Of a DNA stretch of 64,000 bases, positions 37,660 through 46,305 are shown one piece after another (positions within the stretch are counted from its first letter, which is position 1; each line of letters begins with the position of its first letter). Location: contig NZ_JAMXFD010000007.1 of assembly GCF_025370875.1 (NCBI RefSeq), positions 1 to 64,000 of the forward strand. The letters are read 5' to 3'. Source of the DNA: Laspinema palackyanum D2c. Its GTDB lineage: Bacteria > Cyanobacteriota > Cyanobacteriia > Cyanobacteriales > Laspinemataceae. Position numbers and translations under genes: made by a program. The notes beneath the pieces are model-generated. The model was not told the DNA's origin, ran no database searches, and was given only the letters and a program-made list of their open reading frames with translations.

Positions 37660-39399
37660 TCACCCCGGGATTGGCAATTGCTTTTTGCCAACAAGTAACT
37701 GTTGAAAGTCATCAGGTTTTAAGGGCTTACTGAAAAAATAACCTTGCATTGCATGACAGTTAGATTGACACAAAAATGTCAATTCAGCACGAGTTTCCAC
37801 CCCTTCAGCCACGGTCTTGAGCTTGAGAGAATCGGCCATTTGAATGATAGCCTGAGTCAGGGCCGCATTTTTAGGATTTTGGTCAATCCCATCAATGAAG
37901 CATCGGTCAATTTTTAACGTATCCAAGGGGAGTTTGTTCAAATAGCCCAAGGAAGAATATCCCGTGCCAAAATCATCAATAGAAATTTGAATCCCTAAGG
38001 ATCTAATCTCCTGTAAGCGCCGGATCGTCTCTTCAACATTGTGGACTACCATGCTTTCGGTTAATTCTAATTCTAACCATTGTGGATCCAGTTCGGTTTG
38101 GTGGAGAATAGCCACTAAGCGCTCCATCAGGTCAATTTGATTCAATTGCCGAATGGAGAGGTTGACCCCCATTTTGAGCAAGGGGAATCCTAAATTAGCC
38201 CAGGCTTTTGCCTGTCGGCAAGCGGTAAGGAGGACCCATTCCCCTAAAGGGATGATCCCGCCGGTTTCTTCGGCTAAGGGAATAAAATCAGCGGGAGATA
38301 CTAAACCCCATTCCGGATGTTGCCAGCGGACTAGGGCCTCAGCCCCGATAATCTGACCGCTGATTAGGTCCACCTGGGGTTGATAGTACACCTGGAATTC
38401 TGATCGTTCTAGGGCATAATACAGGCTGGTTTCGAGGTCTAAACGTCGGTGATCGGCCACCACGGGTTCAGGGCGATAGAATTGATATTGATTTCCCCCG
38501 TTGCGTTTGGCGTGCTCCTTGGCGGTTTTGGCGTTTTCGATGAGCGCATCAGAATCGGCACCATCTTTGGGATAAAAACAGATCCCGATGCTGGTGGCGA
38601 TCGCAATTTCTTGACCCTCCACCACAAAGGGCCGAGATAACCCATCGCGCAACGTTTGAGTTTTCACCACCACGCTTTCCACGCTCTCGAGACCCCTAGG
38701 AATCAGGACAAAGGTATTCTTAGTAATATGTGCGAGTAAATCCCTGGGTTCGCTAGATTCCCTCAAGCGTTGTCCGATCGCCTTGAGCAACTGCTGGACT
38801 TTAAGGGATCCTAAATTTTGTTCAATCCGTTTCCATCGGTCTATTTCTATACTCACCACAACCACCAGTTCACTGGTTTCCATCTGGGGAGGATGATTGC
38901 TGATCAGTTGATGCAGGTGCGATCGCAATTGCCGCAGGTTCGGCAACCCGGTGGTTTCATCAAAGTTCAGCAAGCGATCGCACTGCTGTTGTAAAATCTC
39001 TAGTTCTTTCCCATACCGCTGTTGGATGGTTCTCGATTTTTTCAGCCTCGTGGCGATCGCTACCAGCAACTCTTCCCGAGTAAACGGCTTGATTAAATAA
39101 TCATCCGCCCCTAACTCCATCCCCTGTCGCCAATCCTGACGGCTGGATTTCGCCGTTAGAAAAATAAACGGAATTGTCCCGGTACTTAGGTCTTCCCTTA
39201 ACTCAGCCAGAACCGCATATCCATCCAATTGTGGCATCATTACGTCACATAAAATGAGGTCTGGAACCTCATTTTTTGCCCGGATCACCCCCACTTCGCC
39301 ATTTTCTGCGGCGATCACGTCAAAATCTTCCTCTTCTAGTAGTTCAATAATATTGCAGCGAACTGATTCCTCATCTTCAATCACTAGAATTTTCGTCAT
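37660..39399 (-). CDS. REC-GGDEF-EAL protein with degenerate GGDEF
   Basis: 579 residues with receiver (1-120, Asp52), coiled coil, GGDEF-fold region (about 145-310) and EAL domain (about 320-575). The GGDEF motif is lost more completely than in the 34833 paralogue: the matching position reads TKNTF (226-230). EAL (354-356), the TES segment, DDFGTGYSSL and AEGVETRAEL are intact, so it is predicted to hydrolyse or bind c-di-GMP only. It is the first gene of the minus-strand signalling block; its promoter should lie in the 240 bp before the gamma-glutamyltransferase gene. A spacer of about 95 bp separates it from the REC/kinase stub. Confidence 0.93.
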   Translation of the reverse strand: MTKILVIEDEESVRCNIIELLEEEDFDVIAAENGEVGVIRAKNEVPDLILCDVMMPQLDGYAVLAELREDLSTGTIPFIFLTAKSSRQDWRQGMELGADDYLIKPFTREELLVAIATRLKKSRTIQQRYGKELEILQQQCDRLLNFDETTGLPNLRQLRSHLHQLISNHPPQMETSELVVVVSIEIDRWKRIEQNLGSLKVQQLLKAIGQRLRESSEPRDLLAHITKNTFVLIPRGLESVESVVVKTQTLRDGLSRPFVVEGQEIAIATSIGICFYPKDGADSDALIENAKTAKEHAKRNGGNQYQFYRPEPVVADHRRLDLETSLYYALERSEFQVYYQPQVDLISGQIIGAEALVRWQHPEWGLVSPADFIPLAEETGGIIPLGEWVLLTACRQAKAWANLGFPLLKMGVNLSIRQLNQIDLMERLVAILHQTELDPQWLELELTESMVVHNVEETIRRLQEIRSLGIQISIDDFGTGYSSLGYLNKLPLDTLKIDRCFIDGIDQNPKNAALTQAIIQMADSLKLKTVAEGVETRAELTFLCQSNCHAMQGYFFSKPLKPDDFQQLLVGKKQLPIPG

Positions 39400-39637
39400 A
39401 GTTATGGTGTAACGACCTCCAAGCGGTATCGATAGCGGTTACCTCCCCATTTTTACTGTTTTAAGAATGAATAACCTTAAGCATTGCCCCGTTTGTACTC
39501 CCTCTCCCCTTCTGTTTGAAATAATGCCCCAGAATCCTCTTCTCATCCGACTCAATCAAGACGACAATTTCTGTGCCCACCTTGAAGTTTAGTAGTGGTG
39601 GTCCAAAACTCTAGGCATTGGTCCGTCGTCAGTCCCC

Positions 39638-41206
39638 TCACCGTTCACCCTGGGCGATCGCCCCATTTCTCCGGGGGTCACCGGCGGCCTCTATCTCCCC
39701 ATCTGCTCTCATTCTAACCCCATTCACCCCGCCAAAAAACATATTTTTTTCCGCCCATTTTATGACCTCTTGGGTCTGCTGCGGCATCAGATTCGATAAA
39801 GATTCCAGTTCCTCTCTCTCCATTCCCGGTTCCAGATGAAACACCCCATTTTCCCAATGAACCCGAGGAGATGCGATCGCCTCGGCCAAATCCATCTTAA
39901 AATCAATCACATTACAAATCACTTGTAAAATCGCCGTCCTAATCCGATTAGACCCCCCGGAACCCAACACAATTTCAGGGCGATTCTCTTTCAAAACCAT
40001 CGTCGGGGCCATCATCGAAGAAAGCCGTCTATTTTCCGGCCATTGATGAAATCCATTCGGGTTTAAATCCGCTTCTCCCAGCATATTATTCACCATAATT
40101 CCCGTTCCGGGAATCATGTAGCCAGACCCTTCTCCATTGGAAGTTGTCACACTGGCCGCATTTCCTTCGCCATCCATAATACTAATATGAGTCGTACTCC
40201 CCAATCGATTACAATCCGACTGAAAAATGCTCAAATATTCATCGCAATGTTCCCCGGATAAAAACTCCTGGGCAAAATCAGGAATATAGAGATTTTCATC
40301 ATAGCCATTGCTGCGCGCTAAATTGGTTAAGCGCATGACATCGGCTAAGTGCTGTAGATGGCGACAACTCCCAAAACGCAACTCTTGGAAATCCACTGAT
40401 TCTAATAACTTTAAAGCAAAGGCAATCAGCACCCCTCCCGAACTCGGGGGAGGATTGGTCAGAAAGGTTTCATCGCGATATTGAGTGACTAACGGTTCTC
40501 GTTCGATGACCTGATACGCGCTTAAATCTTCCCGAGTTAAGTAACCGCCATTCCCTTGAGAATCTTTAACGAGTTGTTCAGCGATCGCCCCGTGATAAAA
40601 CTCTTCAATTCCCGCTTCCGCTAAATACCCTAAAGTCGCCCCTAAATCTTTCAAATAAATTTTATCCCCCGCTTCCAAGGCAGTTCCCTGGGGAGCATAA
40701 ATCTGTTTTCCTGCCGGGGATGCGGTTAAAATTGGATTAAGAATTTTTAATAAATAGGCTTGAAAAGAATTGAGAACCACCCCCTCGGTGGCATAATGAA
40801 TAGCGGGTTCAACCACAACCTTAAAGGGTAACCTGCCTAACTTTTGATGAACCGCTAAGACCCCGGCGAGGTTGCCGGGTACTCCCATCGAAGCCAAGCC
40901 AATATGGAACTCCTGCACCGCACCGCCAAAATCAACGGGAACGGGATAGAAATCTAATTCCTGAGCATTGCGTTTAGAACGAGGAGTTTGGACAAAAAAA
41001 TCAAACAGGAGATTGCGATCGCCCGTATGGGCCAGAAGAAACCCCCCACCGGCTGCCGAAGTCAAGCCCGGTTCAGCCACGAAAGATGCTAACATAGCGG
41101 CAACCGCGCCATCAAAAGCGTTGCCACCCAATCGCAACATTTCAATTCCGGCTTCGGCGGTACAGGGGTGGCCAGCAGCAATCATTCCTGGGGTAAATTG
41201 GCTCAT
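39638..41206 (-). CDS. ggt: Gamma-glutamyltransferase
   Basis: 522-residue N-terminal-nucleophile hydrolase that transfers or hydrolyses the gamma-glutamyl group of glutathione and related peptides. The precursor has the typical large-subunit start (AAGHPCTAEAGIEMLRLGGNAFDGAVAA) and AAGGGFLL segment. Autocleavage should occur before Thr338 in STTHISIMDGEGNAAS, the new N-terminal nucleophile of the small subunit. GSGGSNRI-type oxyanion residues (LGSGGSNRIRTAILQ) are present. There is no signal peptide, unlike E. coli GGT, so a cytosolic location is likely, as in other cyanobacterial enzymes. It is divergent from the membrane-protein gene at 41339. Confidence 0.93.
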   Translation of the reverse strand: MSQFTPGMIAAGHPCTAEAGIEMLRLGGNAFDGAVAAMLASFVAEPGLTSAAGGGFLLAHTGDRNLLFDFFVQTPRSKRNAQELDFYPVPVDFGGAVQEFHIGLASMGVPGNLAGVLAVHQKLGRLPFKVVVEPAIHYATEGVVLNSFQAYLLKILNPILTASPAGKQIYAPQGTALEAGDKIYLKDLGATLGYLAEAGIEEFYHGAIAEQLVKDSQGNGGYLTREDLSAYQVIEREPLVTQYRDETFLTNPPPSSGGVLIAFALKLLESVDFQELRFGSCRHLQHLADVMRLTNLARSNGYDENLYIPDFAQEFLSGEHCDEYLSIFQSDCNRLGSTTHISIMDGEGNAASVTTSNGEGSGYMIPGTGIMVNNMLGEADLNPNGFHQWPENRRLSSMMAPTMVLKENRPEIVLGSGGSNRIRTAILQVICNVIDFKMDLAEAIASPRVHWENGVFHLEPGMEREELESLSNLMPQQTQEVIKWAEKNMFFGGVNGVRMRADGEIEAAGDPRRNGAIAQGER

Positions 41207-41338
41207 TAAAATGGTTAAATTGCGATCGCAATGATGAGAGGTTAGACCCTAGCAATCATAGCAAAAATATTGATAAACTCAGGAAGTTAGTCAGATGATC
41301 TTCAACTCAACTCGGACTCGGCTGGAAACCCTAAAAAG

Positions 41339-41677
41339 ATGCTAATCGCCGTCATCATCATTAACGTAATCTTATCTCTAGTTTTCTTCTTCGTGGCCTG
41401 GAGACTGTGGAAACTCAAACAGACGATGAACCAGGTTACCAAATCGATCTTGAATGCCGATCGCGTCACCTACGATGTCCTCCATGCCACCCCTGCGGCA
41501 TTAGCCAAAGGAGAACTCGGGACTCGCAACTTACGAACCCAATATCAGCAAGTCGAGTTACAACTGTTGCGCTTGCGACAGATCGTGCAACTGCTGAGTT
41601 TGGGACAAACCGCCTGGGTGCGTCGGTCCATCCTCAATCGGCGACCCCGAAAGCAAAAGCTATCCAGGACCTTATAA
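41339..41677 (+). CDS. Small single-pass membrane protein
   Basis: 112 residues. An N-terminal TM helix (residues 2-24, LIAVIIINVILSLVFFFVAW) is followed by a basic amphipathic region with a long predicted helix (about 65-95) and a very basic end (RRSILNRRPRKQKLSR). It has the look of a conserved cyanobacterial hypothetical. It opens a run of three small co-oriented genes (with 41789 and 42199), all with an N-terminal hydrophobic segment and a helical tail, which suggests a shared role at the inner membrane. The function is unknown. The 130-bp gap to the gamma-glutamyltransferase start must hold both promoters. Confidence 0.75.
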   Translation: MLIAVIIINVILSLVFFFVAWRLWKLKQTMNQVTKSILNADRVTYDVLHATPAALAKGELGTRNLRTQYQQVELQLLRLRQIVQLLSLGQTAWVRRSILNRRPRKQKLSRTL

Positions 41678-41788
41678 ACATACCTCAAAAGATAGAAATA
41701 ATAGTAAACAGACCCGCAAGTTAAGACAAGGGCTGACTATTGCTGCAAAAGCCACCTAGAATGTCAATAAGGTTAGAAACTAACTAAA

Positions 41789-42130
41789 ATGGGCAAGAAT
41801 CGTTCGGTAATTTTTATGGGCGGAATGCTCCTCGGAGCCGCGATCGGGACCCTCAGCGGTTTGCTGGTGGCCCCCCAAACATCCCGCCAGACTAGGCGCA
41901 TCTTGAAAAAATCGGCCCAAGCGCTGCCAGAAATTGCAGAAGATGTTTCCAGCAGTGTGCAGATTCAAGCCGATCGCCTTTCAGCATCTGCCTTGAAAAA
42001 TTGGGATGAAACCCTCGATCGCCTCCGAGATGCGATCGCCGCAGGGATTGAAGCCACCCAACAAGAGCGGGAAATCCTGACTAAACCGGAAGTCGAGGTA
42101 TCCTCCGAGGCGGGCGATCGTCAGCCGTAA
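41789..42130 (+). CDS. YtxH-domain protein
   Basis: 113 residues. The start (FMGGMLLGAAIGTLSGLLVAPQTSRQTRRILKK) is the YtxH pattern: a glycine-rich hydrophobic hairpin followed by APxSG/TSRxxRR and then a long helix. YtxH proteins are small membrane-associated proteins linked to stress responses in Bacillus; their activity is not known. It is about 110 bp after the 41339 gene and about 70 bp before the DUF948-like gene, so an operon of three is plausible. Confidence 0.8.
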   Translation: MGKNRSVIFMGGMLLGAAIGTLSGLLVAPQTSRQTRRILKKSAQALPEIAEDVSSSVQIQADRLSASALKNWDETLDRLRDAIAAGIEATQQEREILTKPEVEVSSEAGDRQP

Positions 42131-42198
42131 TGTTGGCCCAAATAAGCCCCATTCCCGATTCTAGCCACCCCTGAATCCTTCCTCCTAGAACCCGACTT

Positions 42199-42711
42199 GT
42201 GACAGACCCTTTGTTTTGGCTTGGACTTTCGTTTTTACTCGTTGCTGTCAGCCTGATCCTCGTGCTACTGGCGGCACTTCCGGCATTGCAGGCGATCGCC
42301 CGCGCCGCGCGCAGCGTCGAAAAATTAGCCGATACCCTCTCGCGGGAATTTCCCCCCACCCTCGAAGCGATTCGCCTCACCGGGATGGAAATTAGTGACC
42401 TCACCGATGATGTCACCGAAGGCGTTCAAAGTGCCAGCAACATGGTTAAAGAAGTTGATCGCAGTCTTGGCAGTGCCAAACAGCAAGCCAAAAAAGTCCA
42501 AATTACCACCCGCAGCGTGTTTACCGGCATGAAAACCGCCTGGAAAACCTTTACCCGGACCCCCGAACGACCCAGCAGTTCCCATCGCCGTTCCGTCGAT
42601 CGCTTACCCCCCGGACAACGCAAACCCTTAGAATTTAACGAGCGCGCAACCCCCCAACCCTATTCTCTTTCTGAAGATCGAGAAGACTCCAACGAAGACT
42701 ACTCAGATTAG
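42199..42711 (+). CDS. DUF948-like membrane protein
   Basis: 170 residues starting at a GTG. One TM helix (about 6-30, WLGLSFLLVAVSLILVLLAALPAL) is followed by a helical region with the DUF948/methyl-accepting-like pattern (VEKLADTLSREFPPTLEAIRLTGMEISDLTDDVTEG, then a second helix to about 120). The tail from about 120 is basic and then acidic and disordered (SEDREDSNEDYSD). Co-occurrence with a YtxH gene is common for DUF948 genes. No enzyme activity can be proposed. A strong terminator follows at 42745. Confidence 0.8.
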   Translation: MTDPLFWLGLSFLLVAVSLILVLLAALPALQAIARAARSVEKLADTLSREFPPTLEAIRLTGMEISDLTDDVTEGVQSASNMVKEVDRSLGSAKQQAKKVQITTRSVFTGMKTAWKTFTRTPERPSSSHRRSVDRLPPGQRKPLEFNERATPQPYSLSEDREDSNEDYSD

Positions 42712-42744
42712 AAATTAACAATCAAAAATTATTAAAAAACCTAC

Positions 42745-42780
42745 AACCGGCGAGGGTTTCTCACCCCTGCCGGTTTCTTT
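42745..42780 (+). terminator. Intrinsic terminator of the YtxH/DUF948 cluster
   Basis: Outer arms aaccggc (42745-42751) and gccggtt (42769-42775) with an inner aggg/ccct stem are followed by TTTCTTT. The rest of the 324-bp gap to 43035 shows no gene or clear promoter. Confidence 0.8.
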
Positions 42781-43035
42781 CTCATTAAGTTTTTTACCCT
42801 TAACTGCCTCTTGTCCCCTCCCCTGTGTCTTGGTCCGGGTTAGGGTGGGGTCCTCCTGACCTGGCGATCGCCCCAACCCTCTCCCCCCAGTGGTCCTTGC
42901 CAGAACTCGCAAACTTCAGTTACCCTATTCCTGCATAAGGATAAAGTTTTAACCCCCCTGCCAAAATTTTGGCGGCTTTAAAACCGACTTCAAAAATTAT
43001 TTCAAACCCACTCCATCCCCCCGGAAATTGCAATT

Positions 43036-44925
43036 ATGCCCTCCAAAAAACGTAATCGTGAAAACCTCCCCCCTTGGCTGAGTTTATTAGAGAAATTAAT
43101 CGCCATTATTGCCTTAGTTAACTTAGCCCTCGTCCTCTTTGACCTCAGCTACGTTCCAGGGCGAGACTTCTACCTCCGGGGGGATTTATTTTTAGAAAGA
43201 TTTAGAACCACCAAACGGGAAAAATATTTAACCAAAGTCGATCGCCTGCAAGTCCTCTTACAGCAAAATGGATTAGACGACCCCCAGGTGGAACCCTTAC
43301 TCGCCGAATTAAGGGAACAGAGTATTCAACTCGTCGATGAAGAACGATTTCGAGTCACGGGCAGTTATGGAGCCTTAGAAGAAATCAAAACTCGCATGGA
43401 AACCGCAATGGGGGCAGAAAATGCCACCCAAGCCTTCCTAGCCTTTTGGAATCGTGAATACTTAAATGCCGTCGGATGGCGGCAAGCGATGGATTTTTTT
43501 AATCGGGATATCCGATTTTTAATGACCTTTTATGAACCCCAACTGTTTTATGATGCCGTTAAAGGAATTGAACCTTATCGGGACACCCAAAACTATCTCC
43601 TCCTCGTTGATAGTCTGACCGTTGAGTTACAGCGGGATGGGTTGCAGTCGGACCGAGTAGAACCTTTACTGGGGCAATTGCGAGACCTCAGTACAGCGAT
43701 GATTAACCAAAATTTCTTTGAGCGGGCTCATAAAAATGGCACCTTAGAAGAGATTAAAAATAATATGCGCCGACATATTTATTCCCGCACCGAAGCGCGT
43801 CCCCAAGGTCCGCGATTGATTCTGGATGTCATCGAACTGTTAGCACCGGAAGTCCTCTGGGCAGACAAATCTTCTAGCAATGCTTTCCGAACGTTCTGGA
43901 GTCAGGAAAACTTCCAGGCCAACGGATGGGAAAATGAATTAGTCTTTTTTAATGAAGAGATTCGCTTTTCCATGCAATCGAATTATTTTAGGCATTATGG
44001 GATTGCCAATGAATATATTGATCGGTTTTGGCTGATTGATATCTTTTTTATGGCTATCTTCTTTGTGGACTTGTTATTTAGAAGCTGGTTAATTGTGCGC
44101 CGCCATCCCAATATGACGTTAGAAGGGGCGATTTTATGGCGATGGTATGATTTGATTTTGCTGATCCCCTTTTGGCGATGGTTGCGGGTGATTCCCGTGG
44201 TGATTCGACTCAATGAAGCCAATATCCTGAACATCGAGTGGGTGCAGAAACAAGCCCGCTTGGGGTTTGTGGCTAACTTTGCCAAAGAACTGACGGAAGT
44301 GGTGGTGGTTCAAACCATTAATCAAATGAAAGGGAGTGTTGAAAGTGGACAACTAACTCGGAGTTTATTAGAACCAGCGGAGAAAGAGTATATCGATATT
44401 AATGATATTAATGAAGTGCAAGCGATTTCTAGTCGATTGTTAGAGATTACCGTTTGTCGAGTTTTGCCGGAAGTGCAGCCGGATTTACAGGCGCTGCTGT
44501 CTCATCAGATGGAAAATACCATGAAATCCTCGGAGTTATATCGGAGGATTCAGCAGTTACCGGGGTTTGGGGATTTATCTCATCAAATGGCGGAACAGTT
44601 AGTCAAACGGGTATCCAGGCTGGTGACTGAGGGGCCAGAAAATGCTTATGAGGCGATCGTTCATGCACCCCCGGATCCAGTGGGGGAAAAATTAACTCAG
44701 CAACTGGTGGAACATTTCGGTAGTGCGTTGCGAAAAGAATTGCGAAGAGAAGATACCATCGGGGAATTTGAGTATTTGATTTCGTCCTTACTGGAAGAAA
44801 TTAAGGTTAACTACGTTCAACAAATGGAAGAATCAGACCCCGAGGACCTGTTTGACGAAACGGAAGCCATTCGCAAACGAGCGAGTAGCAATATCAAGCT
44901 ACCTGGAAAGAAAAAGAGGGGGTAG
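43036..44925 (+). CDS. Membrane protein with duplicated domain and voltage-sensor-like helices
   Basis: 629 residues, a cyanobacterial-looking conserved hypothetical. TM1 is at 20-38. Two copies of a soluble domain follow: copy A (about 63-165) and copy B (about 187-316), matching at VDxLxVxLQxxGLxxxxVEPLL, GxLEEIKxxM, FWxxExxxxxGW and FFNxxIRF. Then come TM2 (332-351, IDIFFMAIFFVDLLFRSWLIV) and TM3 (370-391, WYDLILLIPFWRWLRVIPVVIRL). TM2-TM3 with D-R and the R-x2-R-x6-R spacing recall the S3-S4 part of voltage-sensor ion channels, but no pore helix or selectivity filter is visible. A 230-residue C-terminal helical region (EKEYIDINDINEVQAIS on) ends in a basic GKKKRG. Function unknown. Confidence 0.8.
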   Translation: MPSKKRNRENLPPWLSLLEKLIAIIALVNLALVLFDLSYVPGRDFYLRGDLFLERFRTTKREKYLTKVDRLQVLLQQNGLDDPQVEPLLAELREQSIQLVDEERFRVTGSYGALEEIKTRMETAMGAENATQAFLAFWNREYLNAVGWRQAMDFFNRDIRFLMTFYEPQLFYDAVKGIEPYRDTQNYLLLVDSLTVELQRDGLQSDRVEPLLGQLRDLSTAMINQNFFERAHKNGTLEEIKNNMRRHIYSRTEARPQGPRLILDVIELLAPEVLWADKSSSNAFRTFWSQENFQANGWENELVFFNEEIRFSMQSNYFRHYGIANEYIDRFWLIDIFFMAIFFVDLLFRSWLIVRRHPNMTLEGAILWRWYDLILLIPFWRWLRVIPVVIRLNEANILNIEWVQKQARLGFVANFAKELTEVVVVQTINQMKGSVESGQLTRSLLEPAEKEYIDINDINEVQAISSRLLEITVCRVLPEVQPDLQALLSHQMENTMKSSELYRRIQQLPGFGDLSHQMAEQLVKRVSRLVTEGPENAYEAIVHAPPDPVGEKLTQQLVEHFGSALRKELRREDTIGEFEYLISSLLEEIKVNYVQQMEESDPEDLFDETEAIRKRASSNIKLPGKKKRG

Positions 44926-45265
44926 AGGAGTGAATTTTGTCGGTTGTCATTTGTCAAGAGACTAACAACCCATGACCAATGACCAACCACCCATGACCAG
45001 TTGAGACGAGATTCGGTCAATCCCTGGGGAGATCGTGTAAAATGGAACAAGAAAGGTATTCAACCACTAGATAGTTGAGAATAGGGGGCCGAACGGCCTG
45101 ACTATCGGAAAGCGTCTACTTCCTCCAGAGTGCGTTCAGTGCAGTTCTGAGAGGGGGGATGGCGATCGCCCCTGTCTAACCGGAAAATTCGCTCCTAAAA
45201 GACTGGCAGCTCCCAAACCGTAAGGATTTAATCCTATATTTCCCAGGCATCTGCGGATAATCGGA

Positions 45266-45271
45266 TATAAT
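45266..45271 (+). promoter_or_regulatory. TATAAT -10 candidate for the rimP operon
   Basis: A perfect TATAAT, but no good -35 lies 16-18 bp upstream. Transcription would start near 45278. Confidence 0.35.
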
Positions 45272-45470
45272 ATTCGACAAGAGTTGAAAATGGAGCAGCC
45301 ACTCGCGCCCGAGCTATGATTTTTCCGCCCTACCTTTGAGACTTCCGCTTTTGGTTGCCGAGGTGACGTGGATTCTTGAGTCTAAGAGGGTCCGAGTCTA
45401 ATCATCCTCATCGACCTTAAACCATCAACCGCTTTTGGAATCTGTCTAAAAGCTTTGCGGGATACCGCCT

Positions 45471-45492
45471 CTATCACCTTTGACGGTGATAG
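45471..45492 (+). promoter_or_regulatory. Leader hairpin
   Basis: Perfect 8-bp arms ctatcacc / ggtgatag with loop tttgac, about 70 bp before the leader terminator. It has no T-run and may be part of a regulatory RNA structure. Confidence 0.55.
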
Positions 45493-45560
45493 TGCTATCG
45501 TCACATTGTCCGGCGATTTCCGGACAAATGTCGCGTAAATGTATCAGTTATTTCGCTTTG

Positions 45561-45585
45561 AAGTGGGTCAACCCCCACTTTTTTT
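45561..45585 (+). terminator. Terminator/attenuator just before rimP
   Basis: Perfect 7-bp arms aagtggg (45561-45567) and cccactt (45574-45580), loop tcaacc, then an unbroken T-run to 45585. It ends 15 bp before the rimP ATG, with no gene close upstream. In that position it would stop transcripts entering rimP-nusA-infB, so attenuation is likely. Confidence 0.7.
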
Positions 45586-45600
45586 GTTCAAATCTGTCTC

Positions 45601-46065
45601 ATGACTCATCCCCTGATCCCTGAAATTATCGAAATCGCTACCCCCATCGCCGAGTCTCTCGGATTAGAAGTGGTGGCAGCGGTCTTTCATACCAACCTGA
45701 ATCCGCCCGTACTGCGAGTGGACATCCGCAACTACAGCACAGACACCAGTTTGGATGACTGCGAACGCATGAGCAAGGCGTTGGAAAGCAGCTTAGACGA
45801 AGGGGAGTTAATCCCGGACACCTACGTTTTAGAAATTTCCAGTCCTGGAATCTCGCGCCAGCTTACCACCGACCGAGAATTTATCTCATTCAAAGGGTTT
45901 CCCGCAGTCGTGGAAACCCTGGAACCCTATCAGGGGCATACAGAGTGGAAAGGTAGACTCGTGAAGCGGGACGAAACTGCTGTTTATCTCAACCGTAAAG
46001 GTCGAGTCACAGCAATTCCGCGACCCCTCATCAATAAAGTACAACTCGTAGATCGAGAAGAATAA
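45601..46065 (+). CDS. rimP: Ribosome maturation factor RimP
   Basis: 154 residues, needed for late 30S subunit maturation. The two-domain family pattern is clear: N-terminal alpha/beta domain ([28 protein letters not shown], then [36 protein letters not shown]) and a C-terminal SH3-like barrel ([20 protein letters not shown]). [15 protein letters not shown] is the family signature. It heads the conserved rimP-nusA-ylxR-infB order. The ATG at 45601 lies directly behind a terminator structure and has no good Shine-Dalgarno. Confidence 0.96.
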   Translation: MTHPLIPEIIEIATPIAESLGLEVVAAVFHTNLNPPVLRVDIRNYSTDTSLDDCERMSKALESSLDEGELIPDTYVLEISSPGISRQLTTDREFISFKGFPAVVETLEPYQGHTEWKGRLVKRDETAVYLNRKGRVTAIPRPLINKVQLVDREE

Positions 46066-46182
46066 CCAAGGACGGATTCGCATCAGCAAAGGCAGGCAAG
46101 ATCCCTAGGGGGTTGGTCCAGAAGCGGGAAGACAACCGGATTTCTTGACCTCATCTCTACTCATTAGCAACAAATGAGGGGC

Positions 46183-46198
46183 AGAAACCTGGTTTCTT
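46183..46198. repeat. agaaacc-ggtttctt palindrome
   Basis: A 16-bp palindromic motif in the rimP-nusA gap, also found twice at 58252-58267 and 58305-58320 with small changes. Confidence 0.55.
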
Positions 46199-46305
46199 GT
46201 CTGATGGGTCTAATACCCGATGCTCTAGGAGATTCTGAACAAAGCGCGTTTGGAATCCTCGTCCTGTTATCTCTAACTCTAAATAGAACAACGGAGGCAA
46301 GTATT

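Larger units (their letters stand above)
44926..45600. other. Leader region of the rimP-nusA-infB cluster
   Basis: 675 bp without a believable gene. It holds a gtcggttgtcatttgtc repeat (from 44938; also at 51703-51740), a TATAAT at 45266, a hairpin at 45471 and a terminator at 45561. The region from about 45280 to 45600 would be a leader of about 320 nt. Confidence 0.6.

Noticed and set aside
45586-45600. gttcaaatc before rimP considered as a tRNA T-arm
   Set aside because: No acceptor stem, D-arm or anticodon arm can be drawn around it; no tRNA was found in the window.
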